Part shown: piece after piece, positions 26,589 to 36,697 of the stretch | Layout of the letters: each line of letters begins with the position of its first letter | Numbering within the stretch: the first letter of the stretch is position 1 | Source of the DNA: Puniceibacterium antarcticum | GTDB lineage: Bacteria; Pseudomonadota; Alphaproteobacteria; Rhodobacterales; Rhodobacteraceae | Direction of reading: 5' to 3' | Assembly: GCF_002760615.1 (NCBI RefSeq) | Contig: NZ_AWWI01000126.1 | Location: 1-64,000, forward strand | Length of the DNA: 64,000 nucleotides | The notes under the pieces: model-generated | Databases searched by the model: none | Told to the model about the DNA's origin: nothing | What the model saw: only the letters and a program-made list of their open reading frames with translations | Made by a program: the position numbers and the translations under genes

Positions 26589-26798
26589 CTAAACCCGGCG
26601 GTCCACCCGAATGGGCCGCTTGGGGTCTGGTGCAACAGGCACCGGCGGCGCGAATTGCTTTTTCATCCGCATCATCAGCGTCTTGCCCAGACGCGGCAGC
26701 ACGCGGCGAAGGATGATCCTGCCGCGTCGCTGCAACGCCACCACAAAGGGCATCATGCTGTCGGGCAGGGGGAGAAGGGGTGTGTTCTGGTGTGTCAT
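26589..26798 (-). CDS. Hypothetical small basic protein
   Basis: A 69-aa frame starting MTHQNTPLLPLPDSMMPF and rich in Arg/Lys (RRGRIILRRVLPRLGKTL). Codon third positions are GC-rich as in its neighbours, and no other convincing gene occupies the 354-base gap between tdh and the mechanosensitive channel. There is no recognisable domain. The ribosome site is weak, and the plus-strand alternative here looks less like protein. Treat as possible. Confidence 0.4.
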   Translation of the reverse strand: MTHQNTPLLPLPDSMMPFVVALQRRGRIILRRVLPRLGKTLMMRMKKQFAPPVPVAPDPKRPIRVDRRV

Positions 26799-26849
26799 GA
26801 CGACATGATTAACCGCGATTCCCTTTCCATCCGATGAAAGCTCACAGCC

Positions 26850-28211
26850 TCAGTCCGGTAAATCGGTCCGCTCTGCCGATTTCATGGTCCTCAGGCTGGA
26901 CCCCTCCAGCATCTTCACCTCGCGCTGCGGAAAGGGGATGGAAATGCCGTTTTCCTGAAACGCATCCCACAGCGCCAGATAGACATCGCCGCGAATGTTG
27001 GTCAGCCCGCCGGTCGGATCGCTGATCCAGAACCGCAGGATATAATCGAGCGAGGAATCGCCGAACCCCACAATATGACAGACCGGGGGCTTAAAATTCA
27101 GCACCCGCGTCACCCCGACAGCGGCATCGATGGCGATGCGGCGCACCTTGTGCGGATCATTCTGATAGGCGGTGCCGAAAAAGATATCCAGCCGCACAAA
27201 GTCGTTGGAATGCGACCAGTTCACCACCTGCCCGGTGATCAGATCCTCGTTCGGGATCAGGTATTCCTTGCCGTCGCGCGTGACGACCGACACATAGCGC
27301 GCGCCCAGTGACTGGATCCAGCCGAACGTCTCGCCCAGGGAAATCACATCCCCCGGCTTGATGGATTTATCCAGCAGGATGATGATTCCGGACACAAGGT
27401 TCGACACCACCTTCTGCAGGCCGAACCCAAGCCCCACGCCGATCGCGCCCGACAAAACCGCAAGCCCGGTCAGATCCACCCCGACCAGCTTCAGCCCGAA
27501 AAAGAACGCCGTGCCATACAGCACGACCTGCAGGAACTTGATCGCCAAGACCTGCATCGACGGCGAAATTTCGTCGTTGCGCCGGATGCGGGCCGAACTT
27601 GTGGTCGCCAGAAACCGCGCGACAAAGATCAGCAATCCCAGTGTCACCATCGCCTGCAGCAGCAGCCACAGCGACAGGCGCGTGCTGCCCACCGTCATGG
27701 CGAAATTGTCCAGCACGTTGCGGGCCTCGGATGTCAGCCCCAGAATCGACAGCGTGACCCAGGCCCAGGCGCCATAGCGCACCAGCGCACGCACAAAGCC
27801 GTTGATGATCAGCCGGGTGGCAAAGGCGATGAACAGCCAGGCACTGGCCAGTTGCGCAATGACTTCAAGCAGATAGGACCGCGACGGCCAGGTCACATCC
27901 TGCATCACCGCAACAACTGTCCAGATCAGCAGCACGAACAGGATCGTGCGGAACCGCCGGTGCATGATGACCAGCGCGCGCATCTGCCACTTGGGCCAGC
28001 CCTCCAGCCCGCGCATCCAGTCATAGATCCGCGGCTTCAGCACCCCGGCCAGCACATGCGCCGCGGCAAAGATCGCAAGCGCAATGATCAGCTGATAGGC
28101 GTTCCAGGGCCGCATCAGCCCGCTCAGGAACAGCAGGCTGCGCTCCAGCAGCCCGACGGCAATTTCCTGCACCTGATCAAGCGGCAGCTGGCTCAGCTCA
28201 TCAGGGGTCAT
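26850..28211 (-). CDS. MscS family mechanosensitive ion channel
   Basis: The 453-aa membrane protein has about five or six transmembrane helices. The MscS pore helix and beta domain are visible in LAVLSGAIGVGLGFGLQKVVSNLVSGIIILLDKSIKPGDVI (read as two parts), then RDGKEYLIPNEDLITGQVVNWS. The glycine/alanine-rich pore helix and the N-E-D loop are hallmarks of the family. It would open under membrane tension to release solutes on osmotic downshift. It is larger than E. coli MscS (286 aa) because of extra N-terminal helices. It is divergent from leuC. Confidence 0.93.
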   Translation of the reverse strand: MTPDELSQLPLDQVQEIAVGLLERSLLFLSGLMRPWNAYQLIIALAIFAAAHVLAGVLKPRIYDWMRGLEGWPKWQMRALVIMHRRFRTILFVLLIWTVVAVMQDVTWPSRSYLLEVIAQLASAWLFIAFATRLIINGFVRALVRYGAWAWVTLSILGLTSEARNVLDNFAMTVGSTRLSLWLLLQAMVTLGLLIFVARFLATTSSARIRRNDEISPSMQVLAIKFLQVVLYGTAFFFGLKLVGVDLTGLAVLSGAIGVGLGFGLQKVVSNLVSGIIILLDKSIKPGDVISLGETFGWIQSLGARYVSVVTRDGKEYLIPNEDLITGQVVNWSHSNDFVRLDIFFGTAYQNDPHKVRRIAIDAAVGVTRVLNFKPPVCHIVGFGDSSLDYILRFWISDPTGGLTNIRGDVYLALWDAFQENGISIPFPQREVKMLEGSSLRTMKSAERTDLPD

Positions 28212-28333
28212 GCGGTGTCCTGCAGTTCATCGCCTCAGCGTTGCACCAAGACGCAGGCCAAGGCAAGCTTTCAGCAAATCGCCCCCCAACCCCGCACTTG
28301 ATAGACTCAGGCGAAAGGGATATCTCCGCCGCC

Positions 28334-28420
28334 ATGACACTGGTGTTCGACCTTGATGACCGCGCGCGCCTGCGCGAACGCTTTTTCGGCGCCACGCACA
28401 CTGTGCTGGCCCGACTATAA
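28334..28420 (+). CDS. Possible 28-aa ORF in the leuC leader
   Basis: ATG at 28334 opens a frame encoding [19 protein letters not shown] plus nine more residues, ending 70 bases before leuC. It contains five leucines but no leucine run, so a classical leucine attenuator is not supported. An AAAGGG lies 16 bases upstream, rather far. It may be a leader peptide or chance. Confidence 0.2.
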   Translation: MTLVFDLDDRARLRERFFGATHTVLARL

Positions 28421-28490
28421 GCCTGCGCGCCTACGGGTGCCCGCCTGCCTGACCATTCAACACAGCATTTATCCAAAGGGAGTGGACCCA

Positions 28491-29897
28491 ATGTCCCCCA
28501 AAACGCTCTATGACAAGATCTGGGATGCCCATGTCGCGCACGAAGCCGACGATGGCACCTGCCTGCTCTATATCGACCGCCATCTCGTTCACGAAGTGAC
28601 CAGCCCTCAGGCCTTTGAAGGCCTGCGCATGACCGGCCGCACCGTCCGCGCGCCGGATAAAACCATTGCCGTGCCGGATCACAACGTGCCGACCACGCTC
28701 GACCGCGCCTCGGGCATCATCGAGAATGAAGAAAGCCGCATCCAGCTCGACGCGCTTGACAAGAACGCCAAGGATTTCGGGGTGCATTACTATCCCGTCT
28801 CCGACGTGCGTCAGGGCATCGTGCACATCGTCGGCCCGGAACAGGGCTGGACCCTGCCCGGCATGACCGTGGTCTGCGGTGACAGCCACACCGCCACGCA
28901 CGGCGCCTTTGGCGCACTTGCCCACGGCATCGGCACGTCCGAGGTGGAACACGTCCTTGCCACCCAGACGCTGATCCAGCGCAAGGGCAAGAACATGAAG
29001 GTCGAAATCACCGGCAAACTCGCGCCTGGCGTCACGGCCAAGGACATCACCCTGTCCGTGATCGGCAAGACCGGCACCGCCGGCGGCACCGGCTATGTCA
29101 TCGAATATTGCGGCGAAGCGATCCGTGATCTGAGCATGGAAGGCCGCATGACCGTCTGCAACATGGCGATCGAGGGCGGTGCACGCGCCGGCCTGATCGC
29201 GCCGGATGAAAAGACCTATGCCTATGTCATGGGCCGCCCCCACGCGCCGAAAGCGGCACAGTGGGAGGCCGCGATGGCCTGGTGGAAAACCCTCTATTCC
29301 GATGACGATGCCCATTGGGACAAGGTTGTGACAATTGCGGGCGAAGACATCGCTCCCGTCGTCACCTGGGGCACCTCGCCCGAGGATGTTCTGCCGATCA
29401 CCGCAAACGTCCCCGCCGCCGACAGCTTTACCGGCGGCAAGGTCGACGCCGCCAAACGCTCGCTCGAATACATGGGCCTGACCGCCGGCATGGCGCTGTC
29501 CGATATCAAGATCGACACCGTCTTCATCGGCTCCTGCACCAATGGCCGGATCGAGGATCTGCGCGCCGCGGCCGCCATCCTCAAGGGCAAAAAGATCAAG
29601 GACGGCATGCGCGCCATGGTTGTCCCCGGTTCGGGCCTTGTCCGTGCGCAGGCCGAGGAAGAAGGCCTTGCGGATATCTTTATCGAGGCAGGCTTTGAAT
29701 GGCGCATGGCCGGCTGTTCCATGTGTCTGGCGATGAACCCCGATCAGCTCGCCCCCGGCGAACGCTGCGCGGCGACGTCGAACCGCAACTTCGAGGGCCG
29801 TCAGGGCCGTGGTGGCCGCACCCACCTCATGTCGCCCGCCATGGCGGCGGCGGCGGCGGTGACCGGCCACCTGACCGATGTGCGCGACATGATGTGA
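28491..29897 (+). CDS. leuC: 3-isopropylmalate dehydratase large subunit
   Basis: The 468-aa aconitase-superfamily subunit carries the [4Fe-4S] cysteines in [14 protein letters not shown] and [10 protein letters not shown], plus [13 protein letters not shown] and the C-terminal [22 protein letters not shown] (two halves of one motif). With LeuD it isomerises 2-isopropylmalate to 3-isopropylmalate in leucine synthesis. ATG at 28491 follows AAAGGGAGTGG. leuD follows after a 175-base gap that contains no gene. Confidence 0.97.
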   Translation: MSPKTLYDKIWDAHVAHEADDGTCLLYIDRHLVHEVTSPQAFEGLRMTGRTVRAPDKTIAVPDHNVPTTLDRASGIIENEESRIQLDALDKNAKDFGVHYYPVSDVRQGIVHIVGPEQGWTLPGMTVVCGDSHTATHGAFGALAHGIGTSEVEHVLATQTLIQRKGKNMKVEITGKLAPGVTAKDITLSVIGKTGTAGGTGYVIEYCGEAIRDLSMEGRMTVCNMAIEGGARAGLIAPDEKTYAYVMGRPHAPKAAQWEAAMAWWKTLYSDDDAHWDKVVTIAGEDIAPVVTWGTSPEDVLPITANVPAADSFTGGKVDAAKRSLEYMGLTAGMALSDIKIDTVFIGSCTNGRIEDLRAAAAILKGKKIKDGMRAMVVPGSGLVRAQAEEEGLADIFIEAGFEWRMAGCSMCLAMNPDQLAPGERCAATSNRNFEGRQGRGGRTHLMSPAMAAAAAVTGHLTDVRDMM

Positions 29898-30008
29898 CGG
29901 GCCGGGCGGGGGTCCTGCGCCCCCGCCCGCCGCACAGTCCACCGCACAACCGCCCAGAATTGACGTTAACCACAGGGTCCCAGTCGAAGCACGGCAGCAA
30001 GATACCAG

Positions 30009-30037
30009 CCATACGGTTTCCATACGCAAACCATACG
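30009..30037. repeat. Three CCATACG repeats at 11-bp spacing upstream of leuD
   Basis: CCATACG occurs at 30009, 30020 and 30031, exactly 11 bases apart, so all three face the same side of the helix. They end 35 bases before the leuD start and may be a regulator site; they could also be a chance short tandem repeat. Confidence 0.55.
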
Positions 30038-30072
30038 CTTCCCAGCCCCGCCAAAAGTGTCAGGAGACACCC

Positions 30073-30678
30073 ATGGAAAAGTTCGACAAACTCAGCGGCA
30101 TCGCCGCCCCGCTCCCGATCATCAACGTCGATACCGACATGATCATCCCCAAGCAGTTCCTGAAAACGATCAAGCGTTCGGGCCTTGGCGTGAACCTGTT
30201 TGACGAGATGCGTTATGACGACGACCGCAACGAAATCCCCGATTTCGTGCTGAACAAACCCCAGTACCGCGACACGCAAATCCTTGTGGCTGGTGACAAT
30301 TTCGGCTGCGGCTCGTCCCGCGAACACGCTCCGTGGGCGATCAAGGATTTCGGCATTTCCTGCGTCATCGCGCCCAGCTTTGCCGACATCTTCTACAACA
30401 ACTGCTTCAAGAACGGCATCCTGCCCATCGCCCTGCCGCAGGAGCAGATCGACCTTCTGATGAAGGACGCCGAAAAGGGGTCCAACGCCCGGATGGAGAT
30501 TGATCTTGAGGCGCAGACCATCACCACCTCCGATGGTGACGTGCTGACATTCGACGTTGATGCGTTCAAAAAGCACTGCCTTATGAATGGCTTGGACGAT
30601 ATCGGCCTGACCATGGAAAAGGCCGCCGCCATCGACACCTTCGAGGCCGCCGCCGCCCAGTCCCGCCCCTGGGTCTGA
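30073..30678 (+). CDS. leuD: 3-isopropylmalate dehydratase small subunit
   Basis: The 201-aa swivel-domain subunit begins [24 protein letters not shown] and has the substrate-binding [16 protein letters not shown] loop. It pairs with LeuC in the leucine pathway. Length is normal and SD-like AGGAGA precedes the start. It lies between leuC and an exonuclease-type gene, followed by leuB. Confidence 0.97.
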   Translation: MEKFDKLSGIAAPLPIINVDTDMIIPKQFLKTIKRSGLGVNLFDEMRYDDDRNEIPDFVLNKPQYRDTQILVAGDNFGCGSSREHAPWAIKDFGISCVIAPSFADIFYNNCFKNGILPIALPQEQIDLLMKDAEKGSNARMEIDLEAQTITTSDGDVLTFDVDAFKKHCLMNGLDDIGLTMEKAAAIDTFEAAAAQSRPWV

Positions 30679-30789
30679 CCCTTTCCCCCGTCGCATCGAC
30701 GTGATGCGGCGGGGATTAACCCGTTGTTAGCCAGCATCGGGTGATGATTGCCGGGACAGGGGCCTTTACCCCGCTCCAGAGACGGCAAA

Positions 30790-31809
30790 ATGCGCGCGCA
30801 CCATCGTATTTTATTTATCGGAGTCCTCACCCGCTGCCTCGCCGCGCTGATTTTCCTCGCCTTTTTCCCGGCCACCACCGCCCGCGCCGATACCCTGCGC
30901 ATTGCCACATGGCATGCCGACCTCAGCCGCAAGGGCCCCGGCCTGCTCCTGCGCGATATCCTCGCCGAAAAAGACCCCGACATCGCCGCGATCCTTGCGG
31001 GCATCACGCGCCTGAACGCCGACTTCCTGTTGCTCAGCGATTTCGACTACGACCTCGACCTGCAGACGCTCACCGCGCTGCGCGACCGGCTGGCCCGCGA
31101 TGGCCCCTCTTATCCGCACCTCTTCGCCCTCCGTCCCAATACCGGAATCGGCACGGGCCTTGATCTTGACGGTGACGGGCGTCTGGGTGGGCCGGGCGAT
31201 GCGCAGGGGTTCGGCTATTTCAACGGGCAGGGCGGGCTCGCCATCCTCTCCCGCCTGCCGATCAACGAGGGCGCAGTCACCGATCTCAGCGGCCTGCTCT
31301 GGCGTGATCTGCCCGACAGCCGCATGGCCCCAGGCGACCCCGGTGCCGATATTCAACGCCTCTCAACCTCGGGGCATTGGGATGTTCCCGTGATGCTGAG
31401 TCAAGTTAAATCATTGAATATATTAGTATTTCATGCGACTCCGCCAGTTTTCGACGGCCCCGAAGACCGCAACGGGCGGCGCAACGCGGATGAACTCATG
31501 CTGTGGCAGAAATACCTGAACGGCGCCCTGCCGCAGCCCCCGCCGACGCAGAATTACATCCTCCTCGGCAATGCCAACCTCGACCCCAGACGCGGCGATG
31601 GCCTCACCACCGTCATGCAGGCCTTTCTGCGCGATCCCCGCTTTCAGGACCCCGCCCCGGACACCGACACCGCCCTGTGGCCGGAAACCGGACCCATGCG
31701 CGTCAGCTATGCGCTGCCCTCGGCGGATCTGACCGTGCTTGCGGCGGGGCAGGGGGATCCCGTCGGCGCGCACCGGCCTGTCTGGGTCGATATTACCGTG
31801 CCGCCCTGA
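30790..31809 (+). CDS. Secreted endonuclease/exonuclease/phosphatase family protein
   Basis: The 339-aa product has a signal peptide ([20 protein letters not shown] then ARA) and weak EEP-fold signatures: [10 protein letters not shown], a [13 protein letters not shown] segment at the usual Glu position, [11 protein letters not shown], and a C-terminal [17 protein letters not shown] plus [11 protein letters not shown]. The usual catalytic histidine near the end (SDH) reads [10 protein letters not shown]. It is probably periplasmic; whether it acts on DNA, lipids or sugar phosphates is unknown. A stretch at about 31400-31434 is notably AT-rich. An in-frame ATG at 30748 is possible but would bury the signal peptide. 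It lies inside the leucine cluster. Confidence 0.8.
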   Translation: MRAHHRILFIGVLTRCLAALIFLAFFPATTARADTLRIATWHADLSRKGPGLLLRDILAEKDPDIAAILAGITRLNADFLLLSDFDYDLDLQTLTALRDRLARDGPSYPHLFALRPNTGIGTGLDLDGDGRLGGPGDAQGFGYFNGQGGLAILSRLPINEGAVTDLSGLLWRDLPDSRMAPGDPGADIQRLSTSGHWDVPVMLSQVKSLNILVFHATPPVFDGPEDRNGRRNADELMLWQKYLNGALPQPPPTQNYILLGNANLDPRRGDGLTTVMQAFLRDPRFQDPAPDTDTALWPETGPMRVSYALPSADLTVLAAGQGDPVGAHRPVWVDITVPP

Positions 31810-31906
31810 TCCATCAAACGTCCTGAAAAACACGGCATTTCTTGACGATCCGCCGCCACGGCGCTACGCGGTGGGGCATCCGCATGTGACCAAAGGACAC
31901 CCTGAC

Positions 31907-33016
31907 ATGAGCAACCCCTCGCTTCTTATCCTGCCCGGTGACGGGATCGGCCCCGAAGTCATGGCCGAAGTGCGCAAGATCATCGACTGGTACGGTGCCA
32001 AGCGTGATCTCGCCTTTGACGTGAGCGAGGATCTGGTCGGTGGCTGCGCCTATGACAAGCACGGAACGCCCCTGCACGACGACACCATGGCCAAGGCGCA
32101 AGAGGTCGATGCCGTCCTGCTCGGCGCCGTGGGCGGCCCGAAATACGACACCCTCGATTTCTCCGTGAAACCCGAACGCGGGTTGCTGCGCCTGCGCAAG
32201 GAAATGGACCTTTATGCCAACCTGCGCCCGGCCCAATGCTTTGATGCGCTTGCAGATTTCTCTTCGCTGAAAAAGCATGTCGTGGCCGGCCTCGACATCA
32301 TGATCATCCGCGAACTGACGAGCGGCGTCTACTTTGGCGAACCGCGCGGCATCTTCAAGGAAGGCAACGAACGCGTCGGCATCAACACCCAGCGCTATAC
32401 CGAATCCGAGATCGAGCGTGTCGCGCGCTCGGGTTTCGAGATGGCCCGCAAGCGCGGCAACAAGCTGTGCTCGATGGAAAAGGCCAACGTGATGGAATCC
32501 GGCGTGCTCTGGCGCGAAGTGGTCCAGCGCATCGGCGATACCGAATATCCCGATGTGGAACTGTCGCACATGTACGCCGATGCCGGCGCCATGCAGCTCA
32601 CCCGCTGGCCCAAGCAGTTCGATGTCATCGTCACCGACAACCTGTTCGGCGACCTGCTGTCCGACCTTGCCGCCATGCTCACAGGCTCGCTTGGCATGCT
32701 GCCTTCGGCCTCGCTTGGGGCTCCTATGGCAAACGGTCGTCCCAAGGCGCTCTACGAGCCCGTACACGGCTCTGCGCCTGACATCGCGGGTCAGGGCAAG
32801 GCGAACCCCATCGCCTGCATCCTCAGCTTTGCCATGGCGCTGCGCTACTCCTTTGACAAAGGTGACGAGGCGACCCGCCTTGAAAAAGCTGTGGAAAAGG
32901 TTCTGGCCGACGGCTACCGCACTGCGGATCTGCTGGGCGAAGAGGGCCGCAGCCCGGTCTCGACCTCACAAATGGGCGATGCGGTGATTGCGGCGCTGGA
33001 CGCCAGCCTGACCTGA
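31907..33016 (+). CDS. leuB: 3-isopropylmalate dehydrogenase
   Basis: The 369-aa NAD-dependent decarboxylating dehydrogenase has [14 protein letters not shown] at the N-terminus, [15 protein letters not shown] (substrate arginines), and [17 protein letters not shown] with the metal-binding aspartates, then [21 protein letters not shown] (two parts). It makes 2-oxoisocaproate in leucine synthesis. AAAGGACACC precedes ATG 31907. It ends the leucine cluster and is followed by a clear intrinsic terminator. Confidence 0.97.
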   Translation: MSNPSLLILPGDGIGPEVMAEVRKIIDWYGAKRDLAFDVSEDLVGGCAYDKHGTPLHDDTMAKAQEVDAVLLGAVGGPKYDTLDFSVKPERGLLRLRKEMDLYANLRPAQCFDALADFSSLKKHVVAGLDIMIIRELTSGVYFGEPRGIFKEGNERVGINTQRYTESEIERVARSGFEMARKRGNKLCSMEKANVMESGVLWREVVQRIGDTEYPDVELSHMYADAGAMQLTRWPKQFDVIVTDNLFGDLLSDLAAMLTGSLGMLPSASLGAPMANGRPKALYEPVHGSAPDIAGQGKANPIACILSFAMALRYSFDKGDEATRLEKAVEKVLADGYRTADLLGEEGRSPVSTSQMGDAVIAALDASLT

Positions 33017-33044
33017 TCCACAACGCCCCCTACACTGACACTTC

Positions 33045-33069
33045 AAAGCCCCCGCAAGGGGGCTTTTTT
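33045..33069 (+). terminator. Intrinsic terminator after leuB
   Basis: AAAGCCCCC, GCAA, GGGGGCTTT forms a 9-bp stem and the run of T residues extends to 33069. It sits 29 bases after the leuB stop. Confidence 0.92.
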
Positions 33070-33180
33070 GTTGCAATCAATTCTTTTGAAAGAAGAGATG
33101 CGTTTATTGCCCTTGTTCCCGCCGGACTTGCGGGGTTAGCAAAGTCCCTGTTGGCGCAAACACGAAAGAGGGAGGCGATG

Positions 33181-34146
33181 ATGAGTCCGAATATAAAGGG
33201 CGCGCTCCTGTCGCTTATGTCCTTCGGGATTTATGCCACCCATGATGTGATCGTCAAAACGCTGGGCGCCGCTTACAGCCCGTTTCAGATCGTATTCTTC
33301 AGCGTGCTGTTCAGCTTTCCGCTCGCGATGGTCCTGCTGATCCGCGACACCGAACCGGGCCACCTGCGCCCCATCCATCCCTGGTGGACCGCCCTGCGCA
33401 CCGTGTCTGCGGTGACCACGGGGGCGTCCGCCTTTTATGCCTTTTCCAATCTGCCGCTGGCGCAGGTCTATGCGATCCTGTTCGCCGCACCCCTGCTCAT
33501 CACCATCCTGTCGATCCCTATCCTGGGCGAACGGGTGCGTCTGCGCCGCTGGATGGCGGTGATCGTGGGCCTGTGCGGCGTGCTTGTGGTGCTGCGTCCG
33601 GGGGCAACCGAACTTGGGGCGGGGCATCTGGCGGCGCTGGTGGCGGCCTTTTGCTCGGCCCTTGCCTCGATCATCGTGCGCAAGATCGGAAACGAGGAAC
33701 GCCCCGTCGTGCTGGTGCTCTATCCGATGCTGACCAACTTTCTGGTGATGGGCGCGCTCACCGCCTTTGTCTATGTGCCCATGCCGCTGGATCATCTGGC
33801 GCTGAACGCCACGATGGCGGTGCTTGGCTTCACCGCGTCGGTCATCATCATCTATGCCTACAAGGCCGCCGAGGCGGTGATTGTCGCCCCGATGCAGTAT
33901 TCCCAGATCCTGTGGGCGACGGTCTTTGGCGTCCTGCTGTTTGATGAAATCCCCGATGCGCTGACCCTCGTGGGCGCGGGAATCATCATCGCCAGCGGGG
34001 TCTACATCGTCCTGCGCGAAGGGGTGGCGGACACCTCGGAAAACACGCCGGTGCTGCAAAACCGCAGCCGGTTCGAAACGGGGATGATCCCGCGCATCAG
34101 CCTGCTTTTACGTCTGCGCAAAGACAAGCGACCGAATGCGTCATGA
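33181..34146 (+). CDS. DMT superfamily (EamA) transporter
   Basis: The 321-aa membrane protein has ten hydrophobic segments arranged as two EamA repeats: GALLSLMSFGIYATHDVIVK opens the first and LAALVAAFCSALASIIVRK the second. ASAFYAFSNLPLAQVYAILF and APMQYSQILWATVFGVLLF are typical. It exports or imports a small metabolite that cannot be named. GGGAGG lies five bases before 33181; ATG 33178 is adjacent and in frame. It ends 45 bases before the tRNA-Pro gene. Confidence 0.88.
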   Translation: MSPNIKGALLSLMSFGIYATHDVIVKTLGAAYSPFQIVFFSVLFSFPLAMVLLIRDTEPGHLRPIHPWWTALRTVSAVTTGASAFYAFSNLPLAQVYAILFAAPLLITILSIPILGERVRLRRWMAVIVGLCGVLVVLRPGATELGAGHLAALVAAFCSALASIIVRKIGNEERPVVLVLYPMLTNFLVMGALTAFVYVPMPLDHLALNATMAVLGFTASVIIIYAYKAAEAVIVAPMQYSQILWATVFGVLLFDEIPDALTLVGAGIIIASGVYIVLREGVADTSENTPVLQNRSRFETGMIPRISLLLRLRKDKRPNAS

Positions 34147-34191
34147 CCCCTTGCCAAAGGGCGCGCGACGGGCTATCCCGCCCGCCACGGT

Positions 34192-34268
34192 CGGAGTGTA
34201 GCGCAGCCTGGTAGCGCACCTGCTTCGGGAGCAGGGGGTCGGAGGTTCGAATCCTCTCACTCCGACCA
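34192..34268 (+). tRNA. tRNA-Pro (CGG)
   Basis: A complete 77-base cloverleaf including an encoded CCA. The acceptor stem CGGAGTG pairs with CACTCCG, the anticodon stem-loop CCTGC-TTCGGGA-GCAGG gives anticodon CGG, and GGTTCGAATCC forms the T loop. It reads CCG proline codons. Confidence 0.97.
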
Positions 34269-34505
34269 ATTTCCCCACGATACTCTGCAGATAGCCCCGC
34301 CTTTGCGGCCAGCGGGCCTGTATGTGACACCTGCGCGCCACCCGGCCAGCGCTGCAAAAACGCCCCCTTATTTTTGATGAGCCCCGCAAACCACAAAAGG
34401 ATGTCCGTTGTGTCGCGCGCGGTCTGACCCCTGCATTTTCGGGTGCCGTCAAAGGCCGCTCTTCTGTCAAAAAATGCCACCGCGCGGTGTGTTGAATCTT
34501 GGTTC
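34269..34505. other. Intergenic stretch after tRNA-Pro
   Basis: Between the tRNA and repeat copy B no convincing gene, promoter or terminator was recognised on either strand; only short GC-rich dyads are present. Confidence 0.5.
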
Positions 34506-34600
34506 ATGCGTTTTTGGTTTAACCTGAGACGAACAGCACAGGATTTTATGTTCGACCAACGGAAAAGATCGCGAACATCTGACCAAAACCCGAAACGCTC
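34506..34600. repeat. Palindromic intergenic repeat, copy B
   Basis: It runs from ATGCGTTTTTGGTTTAACCT to AAAACCCGAAACGCTC and contains TTCGACCAACGGAAAAGAT, matching copies A and C in order. Ends form a terminal inverted repeat (GCGTTTTTGG against CCCGAAACGC, imperfect). An inner pair ATGTTCG/CGAACAT (34548-34554 and 34572-34578) is specific to this copy. It lies near the 3' end of the AsmA gene. Confidence 0.75.
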
Positions 34601-34656
34601 TGACCACGCCTATCCATCTTGCTTAGGCTGCGGTGAAACGCTCAAGGATCAGCGAT

Positions 34657-36555
34657 TCACCGATCCAGCAGTTGCATCAGGCCTTTCGCCGCCTCACCGC
34701 GCAGCTTGTCGCGAATGGCGTCTTCGACCGACTGACCTTCGTCCACGGAAACACCCAGACTGTCCTGCAGCGCCTTGTTCACCTTGTCACGCGCTTCGCG
34801 TTCAAGCTGCTGTTTTTCTTCGGAAAAATTCGCCTCGATGGCCGCATCCAGATCGGCACTGATCTTTGTGTCCGACCAAGGCCCCTTGACCCGCACCGGC
34901 ACTGACAGGCCCCGCCCGTTGCGTGCCTCGGCAGAGGTCCCCGTCACAAGGTAATCCAGCGACTGCGCCCCCAGATCGACCTTGCCTGCACCTGACGCGG
35001 CCAGAACCGGCAGATCCAGCACAAGGTCGTCGTTGCGCAAAACGCCGTTTTCGATCGCAAAGCTGGCGGTCATATCGTCAAACACCGTGGTGCCGGATCC
35101 CGGCAGCCCGCCGCGGAACACCGCATCCAGATCCATCCCGGAAATCACCCCCGGCCCGGCACGCAGGCTGCCGTTTCCGGAAAGAGAGCGGACGATCGCA
35201 TCCACCGATTGCCCGGACCCCAGAAACTGCAGCTGCGCATCCGCCTTGCCGGTGAATTTCTTGACGTCGGCGGCATCCTCCAGCAGATCACGCAGCTCCA
35301 TCCCCTCCGCTTTCAGCGTCCCGCCAACCGACAGGCCAGCACGGTTGTTCGCGATGAACTGACCGCTCAGAATGCCCTGATACCCTTGCATTTTCTCGAT
35401 ATCGAACACCGCTCGAGACTGATCGACCGTCATGCGTGCAAGGCTCTGGCCAAACCGGAATCCCCCGACGACAAGCCGGTCCAGCTCAACCGTGATATCC
35501 CCGTCAAACGTGCCCAGAGCAGAGGCATCCAGCCTGTCCGTCGGCCATCCGCTGGCGCTTTGTGCCCCATCGACACCGGCGAATGTCGGCAACTCCAGCG
35601 TCTCCCCCCGGATTTGTGCCGAAATGTGTGGCACGTCGCCGGGCCGAATATCTGCCGAAACGGACAGGCGGTTCTGATCCAGCGTCAGATCCCCCTCGCG
35701 CAGCGACAAGCTGCCATCCTGCGCTAGTGCGATTTGCGTGGTGGCCGACAGACTCTGGCCAAGACCTTCTGGCAGAACAACACTCGGCTGCCCCAGCGCG
35801 GACAGGAACTGCTCCGTGTTGCTCAGAGCCAGGTTCAGGCGGCCCGTTGCCTCCATCGCCATCCCGGCCTGCCCCTCAAAGCGCCCCGTTCCGCCCAATG
35901 TGCTCAGTTCCAGATCCATGCCGGACACGGCCCCCGTCAGGAACGCCACCGGCGACTCGATCTGTGCCGTGACGGCGACTGGTTCTGCGGCCGGGCTGAA
36001 CCCGGCCTTCAATGTCGCAGGCCCGCCGCGATCCGGCCAGGCCAGCGTCAGTTCAAGATTGCGGATTTCGACGGGCGTTTGCCCGGCGGCCAGATAACGC
36101 AGCCCGCCGCCCGTAATGGAAAGCGCGTCCAGCGAAAAGTCCGGCAGGGACGCTGATGCGTCACCGCCAGTGTCCGCGCCCAGATCCCAGTTGACTGCGC
36201 CGTCGCCGTTGCGTTGCAAAAGGATGGTCGGCGCTATGACCCGTATCGAGCGAAAGCGCAGATTTCCGCTCAGCACGGACAGGGGTTCAACCCCGATCTC
36301 TGCCCGATCTGCGGTCAGCATCGCACCCGCATCGGACCAGTCGGCATTGGCGATACGGATCCCCCCGGCATCAATGCCAAGCACCGGCCAGAAGGATACA
36401 GAGACATCCCCAAGGCTGACATCCCGGCCAATTTGCGCGCTCAGCTGATCCGCCGCGATCCGTCCCAGCCGTTCGGCAGGCAGGAAGAGAAGAGAGGCAA
36501 AAGCGACGCCTAGAATGAACACGAATAGTCCAAGGATTTTCCAGATCACACGCAT
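34657..36555 (-). CDS. AsmA family protein
   Basis: The 632-aa protein has one N-terminal membrane anchor (ILGLFVFILGVAFASLLFL) followed by a long periplasmic beta-rich region. RDVSLGDVSVSFWPVLGIDAGGI and the C-terminal RGLSVPVRVKGPWSDTKISADLDAA are typical AsmA blocks. The family belongs to bridge-like lipid-transfer proteins linked to outer-membrane assembly or phospholipid transport. AGGAGG precedes ATG 36555. It ends with a charged helix. It follows the ROK regulator on the same strand but is probably separate. Confidence 0.9.
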   Translation of the reverse strand: MRVIWKILGLFVFILGVAFASLLFLPAERLGRIAADQLSAQIGRDVSLGDVSVSFWPVLGIDAGGIRIANADWSDAGAMLTADRAEIGVEPLSVLSGNLRFRSIRVIAPTILLQRNGDGAVNWDLGADTGGDASASLPDFSLDALSITGGGLRYLAAGQTPVEIRNLELTLAWPDRGGPATLKAGFSPAAEPVAVTAQIESPVAFLTGAVSGMDLELSTLGGTGRFEGQAGMAMEATGRLNLALSNTEQFLSALGQPSVVLPEGLGQSLSATTQIALAQDGSLSLREGDLTLDQNRLSVSADIRPGDVPHISAQIRGETLELPTFAGVDGAQSASGWPTDRLDASALGTFDGDITVELDRLVVGGFRFGQSLARMTVDQSRAVFDIEKMQGYQGILSGQFIANNRAGLSVGGTLKAEGMELRDLLEDAADVKKFTGKADAQLQFLGSGQSVDAIVRSLSGNGSLRAGPGVISGMDLDAVFRGGLPGSGTTVFDDMTASFAIENGVLRNDDLVLDLPVLAASGAGKVDLGAQSLDYLVTGTSAEARNGRGLSVPVRVKGPWSDTKISADLDAAIEANFSEEKQQLEREARDKVNKALQDSLGVSVDEGQSVEDAIRDKLRGEAAKGLMQLLDR

Positions 36556-36697
36556 CTCTCGACCTCCTGTCGCATCGCTCCATTCGTATCTTCTGCTGCG
36601 CAGCACGCAAGGGGGTGTTCGACACGTCGGGGGCTCTGATCGCAAAGCAAGGCCAGAGCCTGCCGACAAGCCATTGTTCTGGAATAAATAAACCGGT

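Noticed and set aside
28334-28420. Leucine attenuator leader before leuC
   Set aside because: The short frame has scattered leucines, no leucine run and no terminator/antiterminator pair; kept only as a low-confidence ORF.
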